Assembly (NCBI RefSeq): GCF_020921035.1 | Contig: NC_063157.1 | Span: forward strand, 992,001 to 1,056,000 | Direction: 5' to 3' | DNA from: Rhodamnia argentea | Lineage: Eukaryota > Streptophyta > Magnoliopsida > Myrtales > Myrtaceae | DNA length: 64,000 nucleotides | Shown: positions 25,001 through 36,700 of the stretch, piece after piece | Position numbering within the stretch: position 1 is the first letter of the stretch | Layout of the letters: every line of letters begins with the position of its first letter | Notes under the pieces: generated by a model | The model's database searches: none | Seen by the model: the letters and a program-made list of their open reading frames with translations, nothing else | What the model was told of the DNA's origin: nothing | Made by a program: the position numbers and the translations under genes

Positions 25001-25664
25001 CAGCAACTCCAAGTATCAAAAGCGGTTGCCCGCCGAATATCGAGTGGATGATGCCACATATAGCAGTAGAAGCTAATGCTTCTACAGTGCTCAAGCTTCC
25101 CTCTGGTAAGGGAACAAAAAAACAGACGAGTCATGATCCACCAAGACTGCATCAAGTACAGCAAAGAAGGTGTCGAAAAGAAGTCTAAATCCCGTTTCAT
25201 TCTTGTCGGCATGGATGCAAAAGAATATATTGATCACAAGGGAAAGGGGAAACCTTAAATGTGAAAAAAGATGGGAAATTTTGCGGCAATATTCACAAGA
25301 AAAACAGGGGAAATGCTCAAAATGAGAGCTATCAAGTATCATCAACTGACCTGTGTCTCTACTCAATTGCTCACCAAAGGCAATGACAGGAAGAGCAGAG
25401 GCAAAGAAAATATATGTGGTTGGTGCCAATATGCTGCAGCCGATTCAGAATTAATCTAGTTTAGTACATAGTGGATTTTTTTGTCAAAGGTAAGTTCCAG
25501 TAGCATGCAAGTCGGGCGTTGAAAACAAGAGGTTAAAGAACAGTGGCAAAACTCGAGTACCTAATTCCAGAGCGCAGGCCATTGATCCAGTCTTGCTTGT
25601 AACACAACGCTCTTCCTCTAAGATCTGCCCTTATGCCTTCAAATGGAGATTTAATATTCTCCAT
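22009..25664 (-). CDS. Boron (borate) transporter of the BOR/SLC4 family
   Basis: This multi-pass plasma-membrane anion exporter moves borate out of cells for xylem loading or boron-toxicity tolerance. Thirteen exons: 25561-25664, 25351-25433, 24910-25102, 24636-24774, 24349-24514, 24081-24247, 23657-23830, 23465-23560, 23256-23372, 22791-23110, 22368-22647, 22153-22302 and 22009-22041. They total 2022 nt, or 673 aa, all with GT-AG introns. Diagnostic stretches include [113 protein letters not shown] and LDAAEYEE. The C-terminal tail after LDAAEYEE is short, ending SFTEDGCYQ then [10 protein letters not shown]. This is unlike the longer BOR1/BOR2 tails and nearer the BOR4-7 group; that subgroup call is tentative. 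The start ATG at 25664 precedes the conserved first exon; 5' leader exons may exist further right. Confidence 0.93.
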
Positions 25665-26615
25665 CTCTGCTGAAACAGAGAGAATCGCCGAAAATGCAGA
25701 AAATCGATCATGATAAGGAGGAAGGAGGATTAAAGAAAGTAGAAGGGAAACATCAAAACCAAGTAATCTCTCTAGGATATGAATGACTGCACATTTGGTT
25801 CCACTTGGCATAGATAGAACAAATCGTTTCTGCCATCCTTTTCATGTTTTCTAGACGCTACAGTCGGCAAAAGACAGCCCCGATGGAGAGACTGGTGCGT
25901 AAATTTTCTTGGCCTTCCATTCTCCAAGCTTGAGCATAAAGAACAGATTTTTTTTACTCATAGCAGCTTCTTTTCGTGCGTTAAAATCACACCCGTTTTC
26001 TCTAAAGAAGGGTTCGAAGTAAAGATCTTCGCGACGTAAGTTCGGAACGACAGAGCGGCTTTGACACATGCCAGAATGCTTCTGAGAACGCAACTAGAGG
26101 TGGGAAACAAGACTGATGAAAAAAGAAAGAGACGGGGGGTCGTGCATGGCGCGAGCACACAAGAGACTGCATGCGCACCTTCTAGACGGCGGCGGCGGTG
26201 GCCCGTCTGATCCGCCGGAGAAGACGGAAGCAACAAACCTCGCAGCACTTCGTTTGGCCCAGTGGTGTGTGCCTGCGCCTGCTGCCTGCGCCTCCGCTTC
26301 GGTTGGTTGGCAGGCAATGGAGGAATAGGAGCCAACGGGTCGCTTCACGTCACGCCGGGCTTTAAATAGAGAAGCCCGAAAAGAGTCCAAAACGTGGGGC
26401 CCACCCTCACAGCTGGCAGCTCCCTTTGTTCGTAAGAGCAAAATCGATTCACATACTGAAAATATTGACACAGAATCTGATTGTGTTGTCATTTTGTGGG
26501 CCCACGTAATTACCCGAGCCTACGCAGTTGAAAACCGAAGGTCAAAACGGTCCAAATTTTTGGGTTGTTTGAGCTCTTAGGGGCCTGTAGTGTCCCTCTT
26601 ATTCAATGTTCATTT

Positions 26616-26676
26616 ATTCTCGAAAATAGAAATTCATTTTATAACGTCAATTAAGTTTTCTATTCTCGAGAACAGA
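26616..26676. repeat. Small inverted-repeat relic
   Basis: ATTCTCGAAAATAGAAA on the left is mirrored by TTTCTATTCTCGAGAAC on the right, giving a hairpin of about 60 bases. The ends resemble those of the elements at 10455-11132 and 47619-48221, so it may be a solo end or a much-deleted copy. Confidence 0.5.
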
Positions 26677-26679
26677 TCG

Positions 26680-27033
26680 ATGGTTAGGGAATAGGATTGA
26701 AATAGTAACAAGAAGGGAATTGAGCTCTATGAGATCGAATCTCCCATTGTTCCTCACTAGTTCAATAGTAGAGCGGTCGGCCGTTAACCGATTGATCGTA
26801 GGTTCGAATCCTATTTGGGGAGATTTGATTCATTTGGAATTAAAGAATTGGGAATGAAATGATTCGCTTTGACCATTAAGAATAGGTAACTCGTTCGTTC
26901 CCTGTGTCTTTATTTCTATTGTATTCTATCTCATCGTATCACATTACGTTCTTCGATATTTAAGAATCACCGTCAATATCTCGATATAGGTGCGGAATAA
27001 CCCTTTATTCCATAGTTACGGGGTGGCTCGGCT
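26680..27033 (+). other. Nuclear insert of plastid DNA (NUPT), trnN-GUU region
   Basis: The block contains a tRNA-Asn(GUU) sequence of plastid type together with flanks that read like plastid inverted-repeat spacer DNA (for example near 26830-27020, ending TTACGGGGTGGCTCGGCTC). Its texture differs from the surrounding spacer. The tRNA match is recalled from the conserved plastid trnN. The borders are estimates and an alignment to a plastome would fix them. Confidence 0.7.
26751..26822 (+). pseudogene. trnN-GUU: Decayed plastid trnN-GUU copy
   Basis: The sequence keeps the tRNA layout: GTAGAGCGG in the D-arm region, the anticodon stem-loop around GTT, and GTAGGTTCGAATCCTA in the T-arm. Compared with the plastid gene as I recall it, the D-arm carries several transitions (TTCAATAG for CTCAGTGG). 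The base before the anticodon is C instead of the near-universal T (U33). These changes, and the nuclear setting, suggest a non-functional copy. Confidence 0.75.
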
Positions 27034-27042
27034 CTTAAAATA

Positions 27043-27350
27043 GGGAAAATTAGCAAATATATATATAAACTTATTACAATTGTGTCAATTCGGTCGTAAA
27101 GCTTTTAATTATACTATTTAGTCTTGAACATTTTGATGATTTATCAATTTAATCCTAAACCTTTTGACAACGTTTTGGACTAAATTAGTAAAACTTCAGA
27201 AGTTTTGGGACTAAATTGAAACAATTGAAAGATATATGATTGAATTGGCAAATTGTCAAAAGGTTTACAATTAAATTGATACAATTGAACGGTTTTGGAG
27301 TGAATTGGCCGCCGGTATAATAGGTTTAGGACTTTATGGACAATTACCCC
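27043..27350. mobile_element. Fold-back (inverted-repeat) element
   Basis: The left end GGGAAAATTAG is mirrored by CAATTACCCC at the right end. The arms are built of phased units (CTAAACCTTTTGACAA on the left, TTGTCAAAAGGTTTACAATT on the right) that pair over much of the roughly 300 bp. There is no coding capacity. It lies directly beside the plastid insert. Confidence 0.65.
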
Positions 27351-28137
27351 GTTCTAGTGATCTCCCACTCCGCTCGTGACTCTCACAGAAACCGGAAAGG
27401 GGTCCGATTACATGCACAGGCCCCGTAAAATACGACTCTTCAAAAAGATGAGACTCTTCGAAAGGACAAAAGAATATGCAGAGCCCCATCCGCCACTTGC
27501 TCATCGTTTTCACACGTTGCTAGAGCCTTGGCCGTTGGAAAAGGCGACGGAAACGTCCGCAACCGAGGACCTACGGTGGATAAACTCCGCCGGCGCGAAT
27601 GCACGAAGGCCATCTCCCAATTGTGCATTGTTTTTACATGCCGGGAGGACGTGAACCGGCTTGATGTCGTTGTCATATCATATGTCCGGGTGGAAAAAAC
27701 AACGGAAACGTCGTCGTTGAGGCTGCGTAGAAAGCTGGACCAGCTTGACCATGATCGCTGTCTGGACAGTGGACATCATCAACTTGGGCCTTGGCCCTTG
27801 GCTTTAGCCATCTTCGACTTCCAAATCGCCCACGTCGACCATATGCTTTTTACGTCTCTGTTCGCAATTTATTTATTTTATTTTTTCCTTTTTTTTTTAA
27901 CTTGTTTTTTTTACATGGGTGGAAATTAGAGTTTTGTGTCGTTTTGGTTTGACATCGTAGCTTTGGTCTCTCCAAGAGTGGGCTTAAAATGTTCTCTTTT
28001 AGTTTCCTATATGGGCCTGAAAAGAAGGCCTTGATTCTGGCCTAATGATCGTCACGGGCCTGACAGTATGGATGACCCGACCCGACCCGGAAAGGGGAAA
28101 TGTGATTCCTTAACGCAAGCGAGGGTAATTTCGCAAA

Positions 28138-28143
28138 TATAAA
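28138..28143 (+). promoter_or_regulatory. Candidate TATA box of H2A.Z
   Basis: TATAAA lies about 195 bases before the ATG. GGGCC-type motifs (near 28013 and 28056), common in growth-linked plant promoters, lie just upstream. Confidence 0.4.
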
Positions 28144-28280
28144 GCATCGATCCTCGAGCTCTTTCTCCTCTTCCAGATCGCGAATTCGCTCTCGCTCTCG
28201 CTCTCGCACCATCTCCGTTCGCTCCCTCACGGTCCGCCTTCGACAGTGTCCCCTCTCTCTAGCTCTCTCGCGAGCTATCT

Positions 28281-28288
28281 AAACCCTA
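28281..28288 (+). promoter_or_regulatory. Telo-box (AAACCCTA) in the H2A.Z leader
   Basis: A perfect AAACCCTA motif sits about 47 bases before the start codon. This motif is frequent in 5' regions of plant histone, ribosomal-protein and replication genes and is linked to expression in dividing cells. Confidence 0.55.
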
Positions 28289-28334
28289 GGGAGCCGAGTT
28301 TCTGCGAGGTGTTTGAGCTTGATTGGAGTCGAAA

Positions 28335-31083
28335 ATGTCGGGGAAAGGCGCAAAAGGTTTGATAATGGGGAAGTCCGCCTCCAACAACAAGGACAAGGAC
28401 AAGAAGAAGCCTGTCTCTCGCTCCTCTCGCGCTGGCCTCCAGGTCTCTCTCCCTCTCTCTCTCTCTGTATATAGATCGTATATGTGTACGGCTAGGGGAA
28501 GGGGTATGGATTAACTCGACGTACTTGCTGTTTTCGGGATACGCAGCTTGTTACGTAGTAGATTTCTCGAGTCTCAATCGAATGTTTTGACTTTTGTGGC
28601 GGACTAGCACCACGCGTTGAATAGTTCGTGCGAGTGGTTGGACTTTTGGGCTGAGACTTTTGCAGGGGTTGAATATCTAGGATGGGAGAACTTCTGCTGT
28701 TAAATAGCCAAAATAGTATGAAGCGATCCGTGGATTAGGTTTACTTGCGCGATTATTGTCTAAACCCTAATACTTGCCCGGAGTGCCTATAGTTACTGTG
28801 TCCCCAGGACTCTGTATTATAGGAATTTCCGAGAACTGTCTTCGGGTAGAATGTTATTTACCGTGACCCGACTGAAAATTCGCCTCAAAAGATCATATAG
28901 TTCTTTGTTTTACCAGGAGTGTTGAACTAAGTATTCTAGATTCTTTTCTCTCTATGGGATGTGATGCTATTTTCAACAGCTGCAAGCTTCATTTTCATTG
29001 GGAAACTTTGTGCTTGTGAATTGTTGCCGTGGCTGTTTCTCTGAGACTTTTACACAGGGAAGCCTTCTCCTTCTTGTGCTTATTTTGACCATCCGCTATG
29101 GAAAAGTATTTCTAATGGAAACAAAGCTTAGGATAGACTATACATACCTGAAAGGATTGAAACATATGGACGTTGTTGGGAGTTCCAGTCCATTTTGCAT
29201 ACCCAGATGTGATTTATGACAGTTTCTCTAGAAGACGGCCCCATGAGTCCATGACATGAATGTGGGTTCACTTGTTATCAGGTGCTGTAGCAACTATTGC
29301 ATGTATCATAACATAAACCTTTATCTCCAGCGTCCTCAATCCTTTTAGTCGTTGCTATATACCTCGATTTACAGATTTGCGATATTTCATTCTACAAATG
29401 AGATGTCGAACAGTTGATTGGTGTTGAGTTACATTTGCAACTTTAAAAGAAAAAGTTGTAGGTCGAGGACTCTGAACGTAGCTTTTCTGTTTCTCTGTTT
29501 TCTTGCATATTATTGTGTAACAACTGCATAGATTGTTGATGTTGGTGTGTGGTTTTGGAGTGTTATGCATTTAAAGAATGGGGAGTATTTTATCTGAGAG
29601 CACTTCTGTATAATTTTGGTGCTCTGTGATATTCGCATCTGCCCACCCTTGATTGTGCATGACTACTTGAAGCATAACCCTACCCGTGAAGCTCATCTCT
29701 TCCTCTTTTCTGTCTCTAGTGAATTGGTGCAAATGAAGATTTCCTGTAGCTTGTGTGCAATATGGTTTCAGCATGTAAATAGTTCTTTCTAGGTTAGGGG
29801 ACTAGAATCTACAGAATTATTGGGGATATATTTGGTCACTCTACAGGTGCTTCTTAAGTATTTTAATTAAATGTGTGAACTCTTTAAGATGTGTCCTGGT
29901 GGTATCAATCAGATGTTGTTGGTCAACAAAGTGGAGAAATGAGTGAAGGAAAGTATACATTATTGAGGAACTCACAACAAGTAGTTTTGACGCCTTGCAA
30001 GTTGTCAGCAATCAACAGTGGTTGGTTTCCTGGCTTTCTCTGACAAATGCTCAATAGTTTAAAGAACACTTCTATGGAGAAAATCTATGCTCTAGATGGG
30101 CAGCGCATTTCTCAGATAGTTTTTAGAAAGAAAAAAAAAAAAAAACGATCCGCACTGGCCTAATGGGAGCTTTAGACATTCGCTGGAATAAGGGGCGAGT
30201 TTTTGATAAGGGAGATAATGGAGTTTGTTTGAAGTAATTAGTTTATGGCATCATGCATGTTTTGAGTGGAAGGACAAGCGAAGTTGTCCACACTACCAAA
30301 TTATGTAAAAGTACGGATGAGCTGCCAAGTTTTTTTTGTTGTTCATTTTGTGTATGCAGATGAAGTACATATAAAACTTACGGGTTTCGGTTGTCTCCGT
30401 ATCTGATTAATTAAAGCATCTCTGGGAAATTTTATGGTTGCGATTGGTTAATCTGTTATACTACTCTAGCTGTCCTGCATTAAGGTTTCAAGATATAGGA
30501 GTCTTGAGTCCACGTGCACATTTTCTTACCTGTATCACAGCTTTTGGTTTTCCGTAGCCTTGGCGGGTTAGCATGCTTTTGTGTCGAACATTGTCCTTTT
30601 ATTTCTATAAGCATACATACAAAAGATGCATGACAAATTTTGAACGGTGGTTCAGTTTGTATTTTAGGCAAAGAAACTATATTGTTTTGCTTGCTAGTTT
30701 TATATACTAGAGGGGTGGCACATAGTCGTGGTGTGAACATAAAATATGAGTGAGATATTTGATATAGCCCCTTTTGTTCCATACAGTTCCCAGTAGGCAG
30801 GGTCCACCGTCAGCTGAAATCGAGGGTTGCTGCAAATGGAAGAGTTGGAGCGACAGCTGCTGTTTATACTGCTGCTATCCTTGAATATTTGACTGCAGAG
30901 GTGCTGGAGTTGGCAGGCAACGCGAGCAAAGATCTGAAAGTCAAGCGTATCACGCCAAGGCATCTGCAGCTGGCGATCCGGGGAGATGAAGAGCTCGACA
31001 CCCTCATCAAGGGAACCATAGCCGGTGGAGGGGTCATCCCTCACATCCACAAGTCGCTCATTAACAAATCTTCAAAGGAGTAG
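28335..31083 (+). CDS. H2A.Z: Histone variant H2A.Z
   Basis: This replication-independent H2A variant is deposited by the SWR1 complex around transcription start sites. Two exons, 28335-28442 and 30787-31083, give 405 nt, or 134 aa. The N-tail is [13 protein letters not shown] followed by a Lys/Asp-rich stretch. The histone fold runs from [20 protein letters not shown] through [20 protein letters not shown] to [20 protein letters not shown]. The variant-specific C-terminus is [20 protein letters not shown]. There is no SQEF phosphorylation motif, so it is not H2A.X. The start at 28335 follows the family N-terminus; an in-frame ATG at 28323 would add MESK and is less likely. The single intron, 28443-30786, is 2.3 kb, long for such a small gene. 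It contains no recognised element. Confidence 0.96.
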
Positions 31084-33723
31084 GATTGCTCTCGTCTTTG
31101 CTTCGTCTGGTTCCGTGTAATTTTTCAGTTAGAGGAAGATGAGGATATTGTTGGTCTGCTTTTATTTCTTTCAGGTGACAAATCAGTAGTACTTATCTAG
31201 TTAATGTGCTAGCTTAGGTGGTGTTTAACAAAAGTTGCATTGCTTTCGGCGTCCCTTCACTCTCTCTCTCTCTTCGTGAGTTAACCACCGATAGAGTGGC
31301 CGCCTATTAATGGGGTTATACCTTTGCTTCGTGATTGGTAAATCATACTCTGTGAGTCCATGATAGCTAAAGGATTGCTACTTTCTAGCCCTTGTTTCTG
31401 GCACTCTTAATCTTAACAATGGGACCGTTTGTATGAAATGTTCATAGAGGCTGGAGCAGTCTGTACTAGAGGCATGCTTCCGTTTTCTAGAGTTCTTGAA
31501 AATGCCGTTCCCTCATTTTGAAGGGAAAATTACACCCAACGGGCGATGCGCGTTAGTTTCATCTGGACTCCGGTCGTTTAAAAAAAATAACGCAAAAAGA
31601 AGTATAGAGAGACACAAGTAAATTGGAAACTAAATATTTTTGGTAATATAAAGGGTTCACTGTCGCGTCTCTCCACAGAATGGTCCATGCATCTTTGAAA
31701 TCCGGCAAACTATCGCGACATTCGCGACCAATTTTCTGGGAAGAGACTGAATCGCGACTCAGTACCCCATCCTCGTCCTCAAAGGGTTGTCGGGACGGAT
31801 TTAATATAACATAGCTCATGCACGCCATGGACTTAGCGGGGCTGCTCATGAGCCTACGGCACTTCGACGAGGAGATCACGTTTCATTTTCTCATGTGGTT
31901 GAATGATTCTTTCTTATGCTGCCATCGGAAGCCAAAATTTCACTGAAGAATCCCCTTCCTACCGTGTCTAAGGCTTACTCTCCTTTCATTGCGACAGGAA
32001 CGACAAAGATCCCCTGCTCAAGGTTAATCCCAGTAACCATCATGATCGACCCGCTGTGGCAGCCACCCATGGCAGAGTGAGCAAGTCGCATTTAGATCGT
32101 CAATCCCGAATATAAAGGCAGTAGGGAATCCTTGCGTCATGGTTTTTGTCGAAGAAATGGTCACACCGAGCCTTGGTGTCGGCGAAATCTCGGGAATCAC
32201 CAAGCTTCTTGATCGGATAACCTAAAACCAAATTCATGATTTTTCAAGCCGACCGCGGGGAGGTCAACGGGTGCCGACGGGTCACACCTTATGAATAGAC
32301 AGGGAACAAGCCTTTTGTTGCAACCGTGGGGCATCGCACTTCCAATTCCCCACATAGCTCTTTCCCTTCACTCAGGAGCAAGCGCAGCATCACTTGGCTC
32401 TAAATCCACCGAGTAATGTCCTTCAGTTTAAGAGGCACGTATTTTTTTTTTTTTCTTGCTCGTCTTCACGAGAAAACAATCTCTCGGTAATGGACTCTGG
32501 TTGTGCTAATAATACGACCCATGATTTCAATTCCTCAAATAATTGTCATCCTCATAATGGTCCAGAAATCACATTGCCAAATGGTGATTTGTACCCGTGT
32601 CCCACGCTGGGGTTCTCGAGTTTTGTACCAACCCGTGTTTTGGATCATGTTCTACATGCTGATGCCGGTGTTGCGCTCGACCCACTAAACCTAGCCGGTG
32701 CACAAATTGTGTTTTCTGACTTGTGCTTCTTGGCGGCTATCTCTCATTGGGTGTAATGAAATTTAGAAATATTTTGTGATGAGCGTATAATAAAACCTTC
32801 TTTGGATTTGCTACCTTCTTTCCGATTCAACCTATTATTGTCGATTAGCAAAAACACGAGAATCCCTTCTTTGTCTTGCTCAATTTTTTTTTCCCTTGCT
32901 CCCTTGGCTTTCAAGATCTACCGGCGACGGTAATTAGTTTGGAGAAAAAGCGAGATGGTCTTTGTTGTTTTGACACATACCCTCAATCCATGACACCTCA
33001 CCAACAATAATTCCTCATACTGTTGATTTAAAAAAAAAAAAAAGAGGGGAAGGGTTAAAAAAAAAAAAAAAAGGGGTTTTATAAGGAGAACTTAAGAACA
33101 AAGAAAAAACCGGAAAAAAGGTGGGCGGTCTCTTTGGAACCGGAACCGGCGGCCGAACCCCTCTACCTCACAAAATTTTGGTGGCACTCGAGTTTGAAGT
33201 CATCCAACTCCGGGCCTTTCCTCATGTTTTTCTTCTTCACATTCTCGCATATTAGTGTAAATATGCAACATTTGTCTCTCGACTGAGAAAATTACACGAT
33301 CAGTCTACACGCATCGTACGGAAACCAATCGGAGTATTAAACCTTGTGATTGAACCAAGACAATTAAACTTCTTGCAAATCCCTAGTCCAAGTTCATCTG
33401 ACCAGGTATCTCTCTTTGTAGCTTTCACTCCCCAGTGTCGTGGCGACAAACAGCTGCCGACGAGCATATGCGATCACCAAAATCAAGTGAAAAAAACATA
33501 TAGATGAAATTACAAATGATGTGAGATTGCTCTACACTAGGAAAAAAAAAAAGGTTAAAAGGCTTCAAGCTAACATATTAAAAACACCCAACGGAGAGAC
33601 CAACTTTATTCTCTTCCTCTTGTTGGGGTGAGTAGGACCCGAAAAAGAAAGGGAAAAGGTAAAATGAAAGCCCCCTACAATAAGATATAACATCTACTTT
33701 CTATTATATTGCGAAGCAACAAC
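31084..33723. other. Spacer between H2A.Z and alpha/beta hydrolase
   Basis: This is mainly AT-rich DNA with A-runs near 33030-33072. On the minus strand at about 32100-32260 an open stretch reads roughly LVLGYPIKKLGDSRDFADTK; a 120-residue plus-strand frame covers 32394-32756. I recognise neither, and no splice context supports them, so both are left as possible relics of unknown genes. Confidence 0.35.
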
Positions 33724-36700
33724 CTATTGATTCACTGATTCTGATGTCGATAAGAGATTGGTTATAAAGGGTGATATAGCCGCCACTAATGCCTTGGGGC
33801 ACTCCTCGTGCGGAAGGTGGCCACAGCCGGATATTGCAACAAGTCTCTGCATTGTAGATATGTTGTTAGACCATCTTAACGAGGATTTCATGAGAATTAG
33901 AGAATACAAAAGAAAGAATCAATGCAAGGTTTTTTCTTTTTTTTTTTTTGGGGAGGGGGGGTTTCAGAATCAATGAAAGATTCACGTGCAGCTTTTTTTT
34001 TTTTTTTTTCCCGTCTGGCACATATCACAGCCTAAACCAAGAACAAACAAGCAGCTACGTTCTAACAACTTCCTCCAGGCACTGATTTAAGATGTTTCTC
34101 ATTTCTAAATGGACTCTTGGGGCAGCAGCGGCAACATATTGCATTTCCTAGTTAAGCATGTACAACTGCCTCGACCAAAGTTAAGAAACCATGTTTCTCT
34201 GAGTTCTGCACCATGTAAAGTTCAACACGTGGTTATGAGAAGAAAAACTTACAGAATCTACAAGCTTAGATGCCATTGCTTGGGTAGATTTGAGAGAAAT
34301 GAGGGCGTCTTCAGCCCCTGCAATAACCAAAACAGGAATGTCTTCGACTGCTTTGAGCAAGCCTGCCGCGTATTGGGGCGACAGAACAAATTCGTAAGAG
34401 AGTTTCCCGATCTCATGAAGTGCTTCATCCCAACCTTCTACAAATAGTGGCGCCTGATTGATACCAGGATGACGAGCAAATATGAGACAAAAGGAAGCAC
34501 TCATGGGAAAGACCATCTCTTCTGAGAAACATAACTACAACATAGAGTTGCTAAAATTCAGAGAGAAATAGCAGATGTTTACTTGGTTGATCCCTCTTAT
34601 CGCTCCCAAGAGAATATGTAAGAGAGAGCTCATACATGCAAACACGGTAGATGCAGAGACATCTCAATGTTCAACTTGCTTAATTCTTCCTAGATGAGCT
34701 AGTTTTCTGCTAGTGTAAATACCCCTCTTCCAAGAAACTGCTTTGGTTTTCCATTGACAAGGGACAATGTGATGTGGATGGTTTTCAAAGTCCACTATCC
34801 TATGTTATCTATGCAAGCAGCAGCAAAATTTCTTGGTTCAATTACAACATGTTTCAGGTAAAATTTTCACGGGGCACTGGCATGGTCTTCAAGATATTGT
34901 GTAATGGAAACAGAAGTTTGCTATAAAAGTACATGCAAAAGTGAAACAAAACTTACGGCAAATCACCATCAAGTTCTTACTGAATATAAAACCACAGCTA
35001 GTAACTATCCAAAAGAAGCGAAATACCTTGTAGAGGCTGAAAAACTCTGGCGCTATCTTCCTTGCGTCATACCATGCACGACGACTCACCACTTGAGTAA
35101 TCTCTGCTCGCAACAAAGGGCGAACCAAGTGCTTTTTACCCAAGGAAGTATGCAAGAGGATCCTCGCAAAACCAGGAACAACTTCTCTAGACAAGCTAAC
35201 ACTTACCAGTACAATGCCCTCAATTACAATCTGATGCACAGAAGGCCAACAGCAACAAGTCATGATAATGAGGAGGATAAAGCAAGAGGTTAACATAGAT
35301 AATTTCATAAAGAAAATGCTACCTGACAGCTAAACGCTTCTCAATGCTAAAATACAGAACTTATCGCCAATCAATGGACATATATTAGATGTACTCCAAA
35401 ACATTCTTCAAGCGGTTTAATTTTGCTAAACTAACTTCCAAAACAGGACTGAAGAGCCAATTCATGTGTACAAAATAATCTCTACCACACAATGTTATTT
35501 CCATTTATAAATGCATTGATTATCAAATGTTAGCAATCAATTCAGGAATCAAGACAACCAATAAATCAGCGATTCTTTAATAACAAGTTAACTGAGGCTG
35601 AATTTCCATAGAATTATAACTCCATGCGATCTCTGTACCATACTACCAAAATGGACTGGAATGGTAATTATAGACAAGTGTACATACTCAAACAAATTTC
35701 AAAAGCAAGACGACAAGACCAAGAGGCATACTTACATTGAAAGAATTTGATGACGCCCGAACCTTTTGTGCAGCCCTTAAGGCAAGCTGGCCACCATCAT
35801 CGTGACCGACAAGCACCACAGATGTAAACCCCATCTCCAAACAGAAAGAAAGAAGGAGATCTACCTGAAGTTGACAGAATCAGAACATATCCTAAATCAA
35901 GAAAACGAAAATCAACCCACTGAGCGCAGAGTTAGCAAATGCGGCACCCTCAGCAGGTTTGCTAATGCTACATACCACTGAATGAAAGAAAATTTTTTAA
36001 TGAGAGCCATCTACCTGGTACAGGCCAAAAGAATATAAATATAGGGCTTACCCGTATCCAAATGATCCAATTAATGAGACGATATATAACATTGGTCATT
36101 TTCAACGAGAATGCAAACTGACCATCAATGTCTCCTTTCATCCCTTTACCTTATGTTCACAATAGTGATCTATCTTACACATATTGTGAGATTTGGTTGA
36201 ATTACTCTAAAAGCTTAAGCCATTAGATGAAAGTAATTCAAGACCTCCTGCTCTGATTCCATGTGAGATTTTATGGGACCACCGCCAACTGTTTTAAAAG
36301 CTTAGGCTGTTAGATGATGGCGTGATTTAATATTTAGTTACTCAAACAAATATCTTTGTCCATAATAATGCAAGTCATCTGTTGACTTCTATATTGGGCC
36401 TCGCTAAGTAGTGCTTTAGAACTCAGGATAATAGTAAACTGGGATTTCCAGCCAATTTCTGGGCATAATGTTGGAAGACACAACTTATTGATAAGTAAAA
36501 TTAAAAAAAAAAAAAGCAATAATAGATTCAAACTCATTATGTCATCAATTCCTTTTTCATAATCAAGACATTGTAATCAATTCACCAAATAGGGAAAACT
36601 TTGAGAAACTTTTGCAGGTAACTTAGGATACAATCAGTGGTAATAATTTCAATGAATTAAAAGCACACAATTACCTGTGTCTCCAGCTTGTAAGGATTAG

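Larger units (their letters stand above)
25665..28334. other. Spacer with BOR and H2A.Z promoters, plastid insert and fold-back element
   Basis: From left to right it holds the BOR 5' region (25665 to about 26400) and a small hairpin relic (26616-26676). A plastid-derived insert (26680-27033) and a fold-back element (27043-27350) follow. The GC-richer H2A.Z upstream region runs from about 27360 to 28334. Open frames at 27376-27929 cover both strands of the same GC-rich stretch and show no family motif. Confidence 0.5.

Noticed and set aside
26751-26822. Functional nuclear tRNA-Asn gene
   Set aside because: The match is to the plastid type, and a conserved anticodon-loop base and D-arm bases are altered, so a plastid-derived relic is more likely.
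32394-32756. 120-residue plus-strand open frame
   Set aside because: It has no recognisable domain and a low-complexity Phe run from a T-tract. Kept only as a remark in the spacer entry.
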